From: Chthonomonas sp. UBA2387
GTDB lineage: Bacteria; Armatimonadota; Fimbriimonadia; Fimbriimonadales; Fimbriimonadaceae
Direction of reading: 5' to 3'
DNA length: 28,918 bases
Assembly (NCBI GenBank): GCA_002343445.1
Contig: DDSP01000069.1
Coordinates: 75,509-104,426 of the forward strand
The translations under genes and the position numbers were made by a program. Below the pieces are notes generated by a model that saw only the letters and a list, made by a program, of their open reading frames with translations, did no database searches and was not told where the DNA came from. Each line of letters begins with the position of its first letter. Positions within the stretch are counted from its first letter, which is position 1. This document shows positions 15,033 to 22,110 of this stretch, piece after piece.

Positions 15033-16316
15033 ATGGCATCGTTGCGCATCGGGCCCGCCGCCGCGATCGAAGGTCGGTACCGCCCGCCCTCGGACAAATC
15101 GCTCACCCATCGGGCGTTGATGTTCGGGGCCATCGCCGCAGGGGTCAGCCGGGTGCGGAATCCGCTGGGCTCCGAAGACGCCGGGGCCACCCGCCGGTGC
15201 TTGGAAGCCATGGGTCTACGCGTCGAGGCCGTCGAGGACGGCTGGCTGCTCCACCCAAGCGAGTGGCACACCCCCGAGGGTGTCCTGGATTGTGGCAACT
15301 CGGGCACGACCATGCGGCTCCTCAGCGGCCTGATCGCCTCACGACCCCTCACGGCCACGCTGGCCGGAGACGCCTCGCTCAGCCGCCGTCCGATGGGCCG
15401 CATCGCCGAGCCGTTGCGCCTGATGGGCGCGCGCGTCGAAGGCGACCGACCTCCGATCACGATCCACGGTGGCGGGCTCCGAGGTATTCGGTACGCAACC
15501 CCCGTGGCAAGCGCCCAGATCAAGAGTTGCATTCTGCTGGCGGGCCTCAGGGCCGAGGGCACGACCACGGTCGAGGAGGAAACCCTCACCCGCGACCACA
15601 CCGAGCGGATGCTGGCGGCATGCGGGGTGTCCTTGGATCGCCATCGGGATGGCGAGCGGCATGTTGTCTCCGTGCATGGCGGCCAGACGGTCCAGCCCTT
15701 CGACTTCGCCGTCCCAGCCGACATCTCGAGTGCGGCGTTCTTCATGGTCGCGGCGGCTCTGCTGCCAGCGGCAAGGCTGACGTTGGAAGACGTCGGCGTC
15801 AACCCAGCCCGCACGGGAATCCTGGACGTGCTCGACCAAGCGGGCGTCAAGTGGTTTGCCGAAGCGCATCGCGACCAGATGGGCGAACCCGTCGCCGACC
15901 TGACCATCCATGACGGGGGCGACTTGCGGCCGTTCGAGATCGGTGGCGGTTTGGTCCCGCGGCTCATCGACGAGATTCCCGTGCTTGCCGTTCTGGCCAC
16001 CCAATGCGACGGCGTCAGCGTGATCCGCGACGCCCAGGAACTGCGGGTGAAGGAGAGCGACCGCATCGAACGCGTGGCCGAAGGGCTTCGGGCCATGGGC
16101 GCACGCGTCGAGACCCGGGAGGACGGGATGGAAATCGAAGGCCCGGTCCAACTTCGGGGCGCCACGATCCAAACCGACGGCGACCACCGAATCGGCATGG
16201 CCTTCGCGGTCGCGGGCCTGATCGCCCAAGGGGAAACCGTCGTCGAAGGCTCGGAAGCCATCCAAACCAGTTTTCCCACGTTCGCCGAAGACCTCTGGAA
16301 ACTCACCTATGCGTAA
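15033..16316 (+). CDS. aroA: 3-phosphoshikimate 1-carboxyvinyltransferase (EPSP synthase)
   Basis: This 427-aa enzyme joins shikimate-3-phosphate and phosphoenolpyruvate in the chorismate pathway. Visible family blocks are PPSDKSLTHRALM near the N-terminus, LDCGNSGTTMRLLSGL (~90), SLSRRPMGRI, ASAQIKSCILLAGL, ADISSAAFFMVAA, PRLIDEIPVLAVLATQ, and ELRVKESDRIERV near ~340. The length is typical. The ATG at 15033 is preferred over 15012 because of the -10 element in between and because the family N-terminus begins here. The 3' end overlaps cmk by 8 bp, an arrangement of aroA and cmk that is common in bacteria. Confidence 0.96.
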   Translation: MASLRIGPAAAIEGRYRPPSDKSLTHRALMFGAIAAGVSRVRNPLGSEDAGATRRCLEAMGLRVEAVEDGWLLHPSEWHTPEGVLDCGNSGTTMRLLSGLIASRPLTATLAGDASLSRRPMGRIAEPLRLMGARVEGDRPPITIHGGGLRGIRYATPVASAQIKSCILLAGLRAEGTTTVEEETLTRDHTERMLAACGVSLDRHRDGERHVVSVHGGQTVQPFDFAVPADISSAAFFMVAAALLPAARLTLEDVGVNPARTGILDVLDQAGVKWFAEAHRDQMGEPVADLTIHDGGDLRPFEIGGGLVPRLIDEIPVLAVLATQCDGVSVIRDAQELRVKESDRIERVAEGLRAMGARVETREDGMEIEGPVQLRGATIQTDGDHRIGMAFAVAGLIAQGETVVEGSEAIQTSFPTFAEDLWKLTYA

Positions 16317-16971
16317 GATCGTCATCGCGATTGACGGACCCGCCGGAGCGGGCAAGAGCACCGTGTCCAAACAGGTCGCCAAGCGCCTCGGATTGACTTA
16401 TCTGGACACGGGTGCCATGTACCGGGCACTTGCGCTGAAGGCGATGCGTGCCGGTCTGACCGCCGAGGACGGCGAGGCCGCGGCCGTTTTGGGAGATCGA
16501 ACGACGATCTCGTTCGGACAGGGCGACCCGCAAGCGGTGTACCTCGACGGGGAGGAGGTCACCTCGCAGATTCGGTTGCCGGAGGTCGGCGACTTTGCCA
16601 GCGCCCTCAGCGTCCACTCGCCCGTTCGCCGATTGTTGGTCAAGCGGCAGAAGGAGATGGTCGCAGCGGGTGGAGTGGTTCTGGAGGGCCGCGATGTCAC
16701 GACGGTCGTGGCTCCGGACGCCGACGTGCGTGTGTTCCTGACAGCCACGCTCGATGAACGCGCCCGCCGTCGGTGTGCCGAGTTACAGGCCCGAGGGACA
16801 CCGGCCTCGTACGAAGAGGTTCGAGCCCAGATCGCCGAACGCGACCACCGAGACATGACTCGCGACGACAGCCCCCTGGTGCTTGCCCCGGGCGTACCCG
16901 AACTGGTCACCGACGGCATGTCGGTGGACCAGGTGGTCTCGGCCATCGCGGCGATGGCACCCACCCGCTAA
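16309..16971 (+). CDS. cmk: Cytidylate kinase
   Basis: This 220-aa enzyme phosphorylates CMP/dCMP. It opens with the P-loop IAIDGPAGAGKSTVSKQ and continues with YLDTGAMYRALAL. It has the characteristic CMP-kinase VLEGRDVTTVVAPDADVRVFLTA, with EERARRRCAELQARG-like lid residues and the DRDHRDMTRDDSPL-type segment (here ERDHRDMTRDDSPL). The length matches the family. Its ATG lies inside the 3' end of aroA, so the two are translationally coupled. A hairpin with a T-run follows at 16999-17034. Confidence 0.96.
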   Translation: MRKIVIAIDGPAGAGKSTVSKQVAKRLGLTYLDTGAMYRALALKAMRAGLTAEDGEAAAVLGDRTTISFGQGDPQAVYLDGEEVTSQIRLPEVGDFASALSVHSPVRRLLVKRQKEMVAAGGVVLEGRDVTTVVAPDADVRVFLTATLDERARRRCAELQARGTPASYEEVRAQIAERDHRDMTRDDSPLVLAPGVPELVTDGMSVDQVVSAIAAMAPTR

Positions 16972-16998
16972 GGTCTCGCGATGGCCCGGCATACCCCG

Positions 16999-17034
16999 TT
17001 TGCGCGGCGCAAAGTTCCGCATCCGGACTTTTTT
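16999..17034 (+). terminator. Rho-independent terminator after cmk
   Basis: A TTTGCG/CGCAAA hairpin (16999-17013) overlaps a second one, AAGT-T-CCG with CGG-ACTT (17012-17030), which runs directly into six Ts (17029-17034). It separates aroA-cmk from the prepilin array. Confidence 0.7.
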
Positions 17035-17057
17035 CTGAACAAAATCTGTCCAAACCC

Positions 17058-17086
17058 TTGTCAGATTTCGTTCATGTTGTTACAAT
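17058..17086 (+). promoter_or_regulatory. Sigma-70-type promoter of prepilin-like gene 1
   Basis: TTGTCA (17058-17063) and TACAAT (17081-17086) are spaced by 17 nt. The -35 is embedded in AAACCCTTGTCA, the same box found before gene 2 of the array. The predicted leader is about 100 nt. Confidence 0.8.
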
Positions 17087-17195
17087 GAGCGTCAGATTGG
17101 CTTTGCGAGACGGCCCGTAGGCTCATTGCAGTACATCTTCTGTTCATGTTCGGGCTGCGGCCGGGCGCAAACGGAGCCGATCGGAGGAAACCATC

Positions 17196-18140
17196 ATGCG
17201 ACGCAAGGGCTTCACCCTCATCGAACTGCTCGTCGTGATCGCGATCATCGCGATTCTGGCGGCCATGCTCTTCCCCGTGTACGCTCAGGCCAAAGAGTCC
17301 GCCAAGAAGACGACCAACCTGAGCAACGTCAAGCAAATGGGCACGTCCATGGCGATCTATGCGGCCGACAACGACGATATGTTCGCCTTGTCGTACTCGC
17401 GACGCGACGACGGTCCCGGCGGCGGCATCGGCTCGGCGACCTGGAACGTCATCCACCCGATCCCCTACGACTGGAAGACCTCCGACGTGTGGGACACCCC
17501 CTTCCGCAAGAGCCAGAACCAAACGTACTGGGCCAACTCCATGCAGCCCTACATGAAGAACTGGGACATTCTGGACGGCACCGGCTTCACCAAGATCCGG
17601 TCGACGGCCGACGACCCCGACTTCGCCGGCGCGATGCGACGCGCACCGGCCACGCAGCACTTCACCTACAACGGTCTGCTGCACACGCTCAGCACGGGCG
17701 AGGTGGCCCTGCCGTCGAAGCTCGTCATGTTCTGGAGCGGCAACGGGAACCGAGGTCGCGAGGGCCGGGCGATCAGCAACCCGAACCTCCGGTGCGACTT
17801 CGCGGGCACCGTCGGCGACATCCCGTGCCGGTTCAACCCTTCGGCTCCTCCCTACACCGGAGGCTCGGCCTCGGGTTGGGCGTGGTTCTGGGGCACGGGC
17901 GGCCAGTGCTGGGTCTACGGCAACGGCACGAACAGCAGCCGAACGGACACGTCGGCCAAGTTCTTCCGAGTCGGACCGAAGGGCGTTCTCGCCCCCGATT
18001 ACATCCGGGACTACTACGGCACGCCGTTCGCGAACATCGACGCGCAAGGCAACCCGCTGACCATGTGGGGCTGCACCATCGCGGGCGCGACCGCATCCTA
18101 CTCCTGCTTCTTCCGGCCGGATCAGGACCTGCTGCGCTGA
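17196..18140 (+). CDS. Prepilin-type N-terminal cleavage/methylation domain protein, paralog 1
   Basis: This 314-aa protein begins MRRKG/FTLIELLVVIAII, a class III signal cleaved by prepilin peptidase after Gly5, followed by the hydrophobic spine helix (~6-30) and the AQAKESAKKTTNLSNVKQ region. The large globular C-terminal part carries cysteines in LRCDF, IPCRF, WGCTI and SYSCFF, plus one extra in GGQCWVYG, and ends FRPDQDLLR. This type of protein is assembled or displayed through type IV pilus/type II secretion-like machinery, and the ligand or role is unknown. GGAGG lies 9 nt before the ATG. It is the most divergent of the three copies, with an insert near residue 75 (GPGGGIGSA). Confidence 0.9.
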   Translation: MRRKGFTLIELLVVIAIIAILAAMLFPVYAQAKESAKKTTNLSNVKQMGTSMAIYAADNDDMFALSYSRRDDGPGGGIGSATWNVIHPIPYDWKTSDVWDTPFRKSQNQTYWANSMQPYMKNWDILDGTGFTKIRSTADDPDFAGAMRRAPATQHFTYNGLLHTLSTGEVALPSKLVMFWSGNGNRGREGRAISNPNLRCDFAGTVGDIPCRFNPSAPPYTGGSASGWAWFWGTGGQCWVYGNGTNSSRTDTSAKFFRVGPKGVLAPDYIRDYYGTPFANIDAQGNPLTMWGCTIAGATASYSCFFRPDQDLLR

Positions 18141-18155
18141 CCCGTCGAACAAACC

Positions 18156-18217
18156 CTCCGGAGCCGCTGGGCCGGCTCCGGAGAGCCCATCCCAGCCGCC
18201 ATTCGAGGCGGCTGGGA
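18156..18217 (+). terminator. Two tandem hairpins after prepilin-like gene 1
   Basis: The first hairpin is a perfect 10-bp stem CTCCGGAGCC/GGCTCCGGAG (18156-18183, 8-nt loop). The second is an 11-bp stem TCCCAGCCGCC/GGCGGCTGGGA (18190-18217, 6-nt loop). Neither has a long T-run, but both lie directly after the stop codon and before the next promoter. Confidence 0.65.
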
Positions 18218-18258
18218 AGAATGGCCCATGAATAGATGACAAATTTGTGAAAAAACCC

Positions 18259-18287
18259 TTGTCATTCGGCGTTCAGCACGCTAGAAT
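18259..18287 (+). promoter_or_regulatory. Sigma-70-type promoter of prepilin-like gene 2
   Basis: TTGTCA (18259-18264), a 17-nt spacer and TAGAAT (18282-18287). The -35 sits in AAACCCTTGTCA, identical to the gene 1 promoter. The predicted leader to the ATG at 18400 is ~105 nt. Confidence 0.8.
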
Positions 18288-18399
18288 GGAACGTAATCGG
18301 TACGAGCAGAGCCAGGCCTAGAGTTCCTGACTTCAGCAATCGTTCATTCTAAGCGCAGGACGCTGGCGTTGCGAGTCCCGATTGGAGGAACACAAACCT

Positions 18400-19332
18400 A
18401 TGCGACGCAAGGGCTTCACGCTCATCGAACTGCTCGTCGTCATCGCGATCATCGCGATCCTCGCGGCGATGCTCTTCCCCGTTTACGCCCAGGCCAAGGA
18501 GTCTGCCAAGAAGACCACCAACCTGAGCAACGTCAAGCAAACCGGCACGGCCATGGCCATCTACGCCGCCGACAACGACGACTTGTTCGCGCTGTCGTTC
18601 AGCACGCGAGCCGATGGCACCGCCCGCTGGAACGTCATCCACCCGATCCCCTACGACTGGAAGACCTCCGACGTGTGGGATCTGCCCGAGAACAAGGCCG
18701 GCAACGCCACCTACTGGGCCAACTCCATGCAGCCCTACATGAAGAGCTGGGAACTGCTGGACGGCACCGGATTCACCAAGGTCCGGAACGCCGCCGACGC
18801 CGCGGACTTCGCCGGCGCCATGCGACGCGCCCCCGCTACCCAGAACCTCGTGTACAACGGTCTGCTCCACACCATGAGCAGCTCGGAAGTGGCCCTGCCC
18901 TCCAAGCTCGTCATGTTCTGGAACGGCAACGGCACCTCGGCTCTCGAAGGCCGAGCCATCACCAGCCCGAACCTGCGGTGCGACTTCCCAGCCAGCGCTG
19001 GTGCCCTGTCCTGCCGCTTCAACCCGTCGGCTCCTCCCTACACCGGTGGTTCGGCCTCCGGCTGGGCTTGGTTCTGGACGGGCGGCGCCGCCGCCAAGGC
19101 ATGGGTCTGGGGCAACGGCATGAACGCCAGCCGCGTGGACACGTCGGCCAAGTTCTTCCGCGTCGGTGCCAAGAACACCGTCGCCCCGAACTACATCACC
19201 GACTACTACGGCACGCCGTTCGCGGGCCTCGATGCGACGGGCTCCCCCCTCTACATGTGGGGCTGCACCATCGCGGGCGCAACCGCTTCCTACTCCTGCT
19301 TCTTCCGGCCGGACCAGGACCTCTTGCGCTGA
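18400..19332 (+). CDS. Prepilin-type N-terminal cleavage/methylation domain protein, paralog 2
   Basis: This 310-aa protein has the same architecture as paralog 1: MRRKG/FTLIELLVV leader, one hydrophobic helix, the ESAKKTTNLSNVKQ block, a large globular domain with four cysteines (LRCDF, LSCRF, WGCTI, YSCFF) that could form two disulfides, and the FRPDQDLLR end. The ATG at 18400 is set by GGAGG 11 nt upstream and the invariant prepilin start. A TTG six codons upstream would lie within the ribosome site. It shares a 63-nt identical run with paralog 3 (18757-18819 and 19952-20014), so the two separated recently or exchange sequence. Confidence 0.9.
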   Translation: MRRKGFTLIELLVVIAIIAILAAMLFPVYAQAKESAKKTTNLSNVKQTGTAMAIYAADNDDLFALSFSTRADGTARWNVIHPIPYDWKTSDVWDLPENKAGNATYWANSMQPYMKSWELLDGTGFTKVRNAADAADFAGAMRRAPATQNLVYNGLLHTMSSSEVALPSKLVMFWNGNGTSALEGRAITSPNLRCDFPASAGALSCRFNPSAPPYTGGSASGWAWFWTGGAAAKAWVWGNGMNASRVDTSAKFFRVGAKNTVAPNYITDYYGTPFAGLDATGSPLYMWGCTIAGATASYSCFFRPDQDLLR

Positions 19333-19346
19333 GCTGAATACGAGCG

Positions 19347-19438
19347 GGTCGCAGGGTCGTCAGACTCTGCGACCAACAGGACACGAGCCTTCCCCGTACG
19401 ATCGGGGAAGGTTCGTGTTCGCCTGTTTAGGTGAAATC
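19347..19438 (+). terminator. Two hairpins after prepilin-like gene 2
   Basis: The hairpin at 19347-19374 pairs GGTCGCAG with CTGCGACC. It is followed by a long hairpin at 19375-19437 in which AACAGG pairs with CCTGTT and CACGAGCCTTCCCC pairs with GGGGAAGGTTCGTG around an 8-nt loop, ending in TTT. Confidence 0.75.
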
Positions 19439-19453
19439 CATCTGAACACGCGC

Positions 19454-19480
19454 TTGTCTGGGCCTTTCGCTGGATAGAAT
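19454..19480 (+). promoter_or_regulatory. Probable promoter of prepilin-like gene 3
   Basis: TAGAAT (19475-19480) is a good -10 and matches the gene 2 -10 exactly. The best -35, TTGTCT (19454-19459), is only 15 nt upstream, two short of the other two promoters, and lacks the AAACCC prefix. The leader length (~110 nt) matches the other copies. Confidence 0.5.
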
Positions 19481-19597
19481 CGGGCTGTCTACGGTGTGGT
19501 AGCAGCCAAAGTTCCGCAAAACGCTGGAATCATTTCTTCATCGAGCGGCGATTGGCAACCTCCCGCCCGTGGACGTCCATCGGAGGTTAGCAAGACA

Positions 19598-20530
19598 ATG
19601 CGAAAGGGCTTCACCCTCATTGAACTTCTTGTCGTTATCGCCATCATCGCGATTCTCGCGGCGATGCTCTTCCCCGTTTACGCCCAGGCCAAGGAATCTG
19701 CAAAGAAGACCACCAACCTGAGCAACGTCAAGCAGACCGGCACGGCCATGGCCATCTACTCCGCCGACAACGACGACCTGATGGCGCTCGCCTTCAGCAC
19801 TCGCGACGACGGCACGGCACGCTGGAACGTCATCCACCCGATCCCCTACGATTGGAAGACCTCCGACGTGTGGGACACGCCGACGGTCAAGCAAGCCAAC
19901 ACGACCTACTGGGCCAACTCCCTGCAGGCGTACATGAAGAGCTGGGACATCCTGGACGGCACCGGATTCACCAAGGTCCGGAACGCCGCCGACGCCGCGG
20001 ACTTCGCCGGCGCCGCGCGACGCGCCCCTGCCAGCCAGAACCTCACGTACAATGGTCTGCTCCACACCATGAGCGCTTCGGAAGTGGCCATGCCCTCCAA
20101 GCTCGTCATGTTCTGGAACGGCAACGGCACCTCGGCCCTCGAAGGCCGAGCCATCACCAACCCGACGCTGCGCTGCGACTACCTCGCGGGCTCTGGCGCA
20201 CAGGCTTGCCGCTTCAACGGCGCCGCTCCCCCCTACGCGGGCGGTTCGGCTTCCGGTTGGGCTTGGTTCTGGACGGGCGGCGCGGCCGCCAAGGCATGGG
20301 TCTGGGGCAACGGTATGAACAGCAGCCGCGTGGACACGTCGGCCAAGTTCTTCCGCGTCGGCGCCAAGAACACCATCGCCCCCAACTACATCACGGACTA
20401 CTACGGCAGTCCGTTTGCCAGCCTCGACGCGACGGGTTCGCCCATCTCGATGTGGGGCTGCACCATCCCGAACGCGACCGCGTCCTATTCCTGCTTCTTC
20501 CGGCCGGATCAGGACCTGCTGACCAACTAA
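19598..20530 (+). CDS. Prepilin-type N-terminal cleavage/methylation domain protein, paralog 3
   Basis: This 310-aa protein is the same length as paralog 2 and aligns with it over the whole length without gaps except near the start (MRKGFTL, one Arg fewer). The prepilin peptidase site, spine helix, four conserved cysteines (LRCDY, QACRF, WGCTI, YSCFF) and the FRPDQDLL end are all present. Differences cluster in short patches of the globular part (for example DTPTVKQANTTY). The ATG at 19598 has GGAGG 11 nt upstream. The longer upstream frame lacks family support. A strong terminator follows. Confidence 0.9.
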   Translation: MRKGFTLIELLVVIAIIAILAAMLFPVYAQAKESAKKTTNLSNVKQTGTAMAIYSADNDDLMALAFSTRDDGTARWNVIHPIPYDWKTSDVWDTPTVKQANTTYWANSLQAYMKSWDILDGTGFTKVRNAADAADFAGAARRAPASQNLTYNGLLHTMSASEVAMPSKLVMFWNGNGTSALEGRAITNPTLRCDYLAGSGAQACRFNGAAPPYAGGSASGWAWFWTGGAAAKAWVWGNGMNSSRVDTSAKFFRVGAKNTIAPNYITDYYGSPFASLDATGSPISMWGCTIPNATASYSCFFRPDQDLLTN

Positions 20531-20547
20531 GTCGGCATTCGCGATCC

Positions 20548-20585
20548 AAGCGGGGCTCGGCGGCTTTGGCCGCCGGGCCCCGCTT
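20548..20585 (+). terminator. Terminator of the prepilin array
   Basis: AAGCGGGGC pairs with GCCCCGCTT, and within it GGCGGC pairs with GCCGCC around a TTTG loop. TCGTTTG follows. This is the strongest-looking terminator in the window. Confidence 0.8.
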
Positions 20586-20600
20586 TCGTTTGAACCGAAG

Positions 20601-20609
20601 TGCCACAAT
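20601..20609 (+). promoter_or_regulatory. Extended -10 element (TGCCACAAT) for the clpS-like operon
   Basis: The same nonamer as before aroA, placed 12 nt before the ATG at 20622, with no Shine-Dalgarno sequence. It lies just after the array terminator. Confidence 0.5.
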
Positions 20610-20621
20610 ATCGAACCGACG

Positions 20622-20912
20622 ATGAGTCAAACGGTGGTCCTCCCCGATCTCCTGAACGACGGCCCTTCAACGCAAGGCCGCTGGATGCTCGTCATTTTCA
20701 ACAACGACACCACCGGCTTCGACGAGGTGATCCTAGCCCTCATCGAAGGCACGGGCTGCGACATCCAGGAAGCCGCGATCGAAGCCTGGGAAGCCCACAC
20801 GTACGGCGAAGCGCCCGTCCACTTCGGCACGGAATCCGTCTGCGTTCAAGCTGCGGAACCCCTGGCCCGCATCGGCGTCAGAACTGACGTGCGCCCCGAG
20901 TGGCCCGATTGA
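20622..20912 (+). CDS. ClpS-like adaptor, paralog 1
   Basis: This 96-aa protein has the ClpS core: WMLVIFNNDTTGFDEVILAL, then CDIQEAAIEAWEAHTYGEAPVHFG, ending in a short strand (ARIGVRTDV). ClpS hands N-degron substrates to ClpAP. By alignment with E. coli ClpS, Asn34 is kept (Asn27), Asp35 becomes Asn28, Asp36 is Asp29, Met40 becomes Phe33, and the alpha-amino-binding His66 is kept (His59). The changed pocket suggests altered or reduced classical N-degron binding. The N-terminal ~20 residues form the flexible arm. The ATG at 20622 follows a promoter element. A second ClpS-like gene follows 2 nt after the stop codon. No clpA/clpC gene is in the window. Confidence 0.85.
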   Translation: MSQTVVLPDLLNDGPSTQGRWMLVIFNNDTTGFDEVILALIEGTGCDIQEAAIEAWEAHTYGEAPVHFGTESVCVQAAEPLARIGVRTDVRPEWPD

Positions 20913-20914
20913 CC

Positions 20915-21196
20915 ATGGGCGCCGCACTCCCCGTTCTCGAGCCAACCTCCGCCGACACCGGGTTCGGAGGCTGGATCGTCACGGTCTACAACAACGACGT
21001 CAACACCTACCAGGAAGTGATCGAAATCCTCATGCGAGCCACGGGCTGTACGTTCGAAGAAGCCTACATCGAGGCTTGGGAGATTGACCACCTCGGCCTG
21101 TCCGTCGTGCACCACGGTCGTCAGGAAGAGTGCGAAGGCGTCGCTGCGGTGATCGCCACGATCGGCATCGACGTGCGGGTTTCGGAGATGGACTGA
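20915..21196 (+). CDS. ClpS-like adaptor, paralog 2, lacking the conserved histidine
   Basis: This 93-aa protein is homologous to the preceding one: WIVTVYNNDVNTYQEVIEIL, then CTFEEAYIEAWEIDHLGLSVVHHG, ending IGIDVRVSEMD. At the position of E. coli His66, which contacts the substrate alpha-amino group, it has Asp58 (EIDHLG against EAHTYG in paralog 1), with a His one residue later. It may bind a different ligand or act as a modulator. The ATG at 20915 lies 2 nt after the previous stop. A GTG at 20900 is an alternative. Its stop overlaps the next ATG (ATG at 21196). Confidence 0.82.
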   Translation: MGAALPVLEPTSADTGFGGWIVTVYNNDVNTYQEVIEILMRATGCTFEEAYIEAWEIDHLGLSVVHHGRQEECEGVAAVIATIGIDVRVSEMD

Positions 21197-22107
21197 TGCT
21201 GCCCGTTCTCACCTTTCTCTACACGCTCACGCTGCCCACCTACACCTACCAGGTGGATGTGGAAGCCACGGGCGCGCTGACCCAACTGCTCCGGAACGGA
21301 ACACTCTCCGCCCAAGCCCGGTTCGAGTATGGGGTCGCGAGCCGAGAACCCAGCCCCCGTGTGGACTTCAAAGCTGCGTCCGCCACAGCCACCTGGAACG
21401 GCGCCCAGTTGCCGATCAACGAAACGACCACGGCCCAGTTGTTCCCTTCCAAGAAGATCGTGCTCGGCGACCGGGGCGTTGTCTCGGTCGAAGGCTCGCG
21501 GTCCAGCGGGATGTTCGCTCTGCCCTTCGCCGACGAGTTGCCCGTCCGGGTTTTGGCGCCGGCCAGCCTGCCGAAAGACTTGGGCCCCGACTCGGAATGG
21601 ACTGAATCGAGCGGAGGACTCACGCTCAAGGCGCGCGTGCTCGGAGCGATCCCGCAGGGCCTGAGGCGTCTTCAGGCCGACAAGGTGCTCATCCTCGGAT
21701 TGACCCTTCAGGGCGAATTGGTGGAGGCGGACCGCAAACGCCCGCTGCAGGGCAACGGCTACGCGCTGCTGGACCCGGTGCTCGGGGTCGGTTCAGGCTT
21801 GGTCCTCGAGCTTTCGCTCGGCGAGAGCGCGAAAGGCAACGACACAGCCAAGGCGACGATCGTGGCGACCTTGATCCGGCCCGAGACCTCTCGGCCAAGC
21901 CCCGCCCCTGCGCCGCCAGCAAACGCCTGGGATCGGTTCACGGGCTGGGCGACCGAAACGCTGCGCTGGTCGAAGGAGCAGATCGCCTCGTTCCGGGGCT
22001 ACTGGTCGCTGGTCGAGTCGCTGCTGGCCAACTCGATCGGTGGATGGGTGGACCTGCGCCCGTGGCTCGAAGGCCTGACCCGCACCCACTTCCGGGTCCC
22101 GCGTTAG
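21196..22107 (+). CDS. Hypothetical protein, possibly exported, 303 aa
   Basis: I do not recognise this family. The N-terminus MLPVLTFLYTLTLPTYTYQ is hydrophobic and could be a signal peptide. The body (residues ~20-235) is rich in beta-type residues (VEATGALTQLL, ATIVATLIRPE). A Pro-rich linker (PSPAPAPPANAW) follows at ~235, then a Trp-rich, possibly helical C-terminus (WDRFTGWATETLRWSKEQ). The ATG overlaps the stop of ClpS-like paralog 2 by one base (TGATG), so translation is coupled to the adaptor pair. It converges on the ribonuclease gene with only 3 bp between the stops. Confidence 0.75.
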   Translation: MLPVLTFLYTLTLPTYTYQVDVEATGALTQLLRNGTLSAQARFEYGVASREPSPRVDFKAASATATWNGAQLPINETTTAQLFPSKKIVLGDRGVVSVEGSRSSGMFALPFADELPVRVLAPASLPKDLGPDSEWTESSGGLTLKARVLGAIPQGLRRLQADKVLILGLTLQGELVEADRKRPLQGNGYALLDPVLGVGSGLVLELSLGESAKGNDTAKATIVATLIRPETSRPSPAPAPPANAWDRFTGWATETLRWSKEQIASFRGYWSLVESLLANSIGGWVDLRPWLEGLTRTHFRVPR

Positions 22108-22110
22108 AAC

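Noticed and set aside
14228..16306. 692-codon minus-strand frame over aroA and the second flotillin-like gene
   Set aside because: Ser/Arg/Pro-rich shadow. The plus-strand genes are certain.
17061..18242. 393-codon minus-strand frame over prepilin gene 1, and similar frames over genes 2 and 3
   Set aside because: They recur only because the three prepilin genes are homologous. The composition is antisense-like and no start signal is present.
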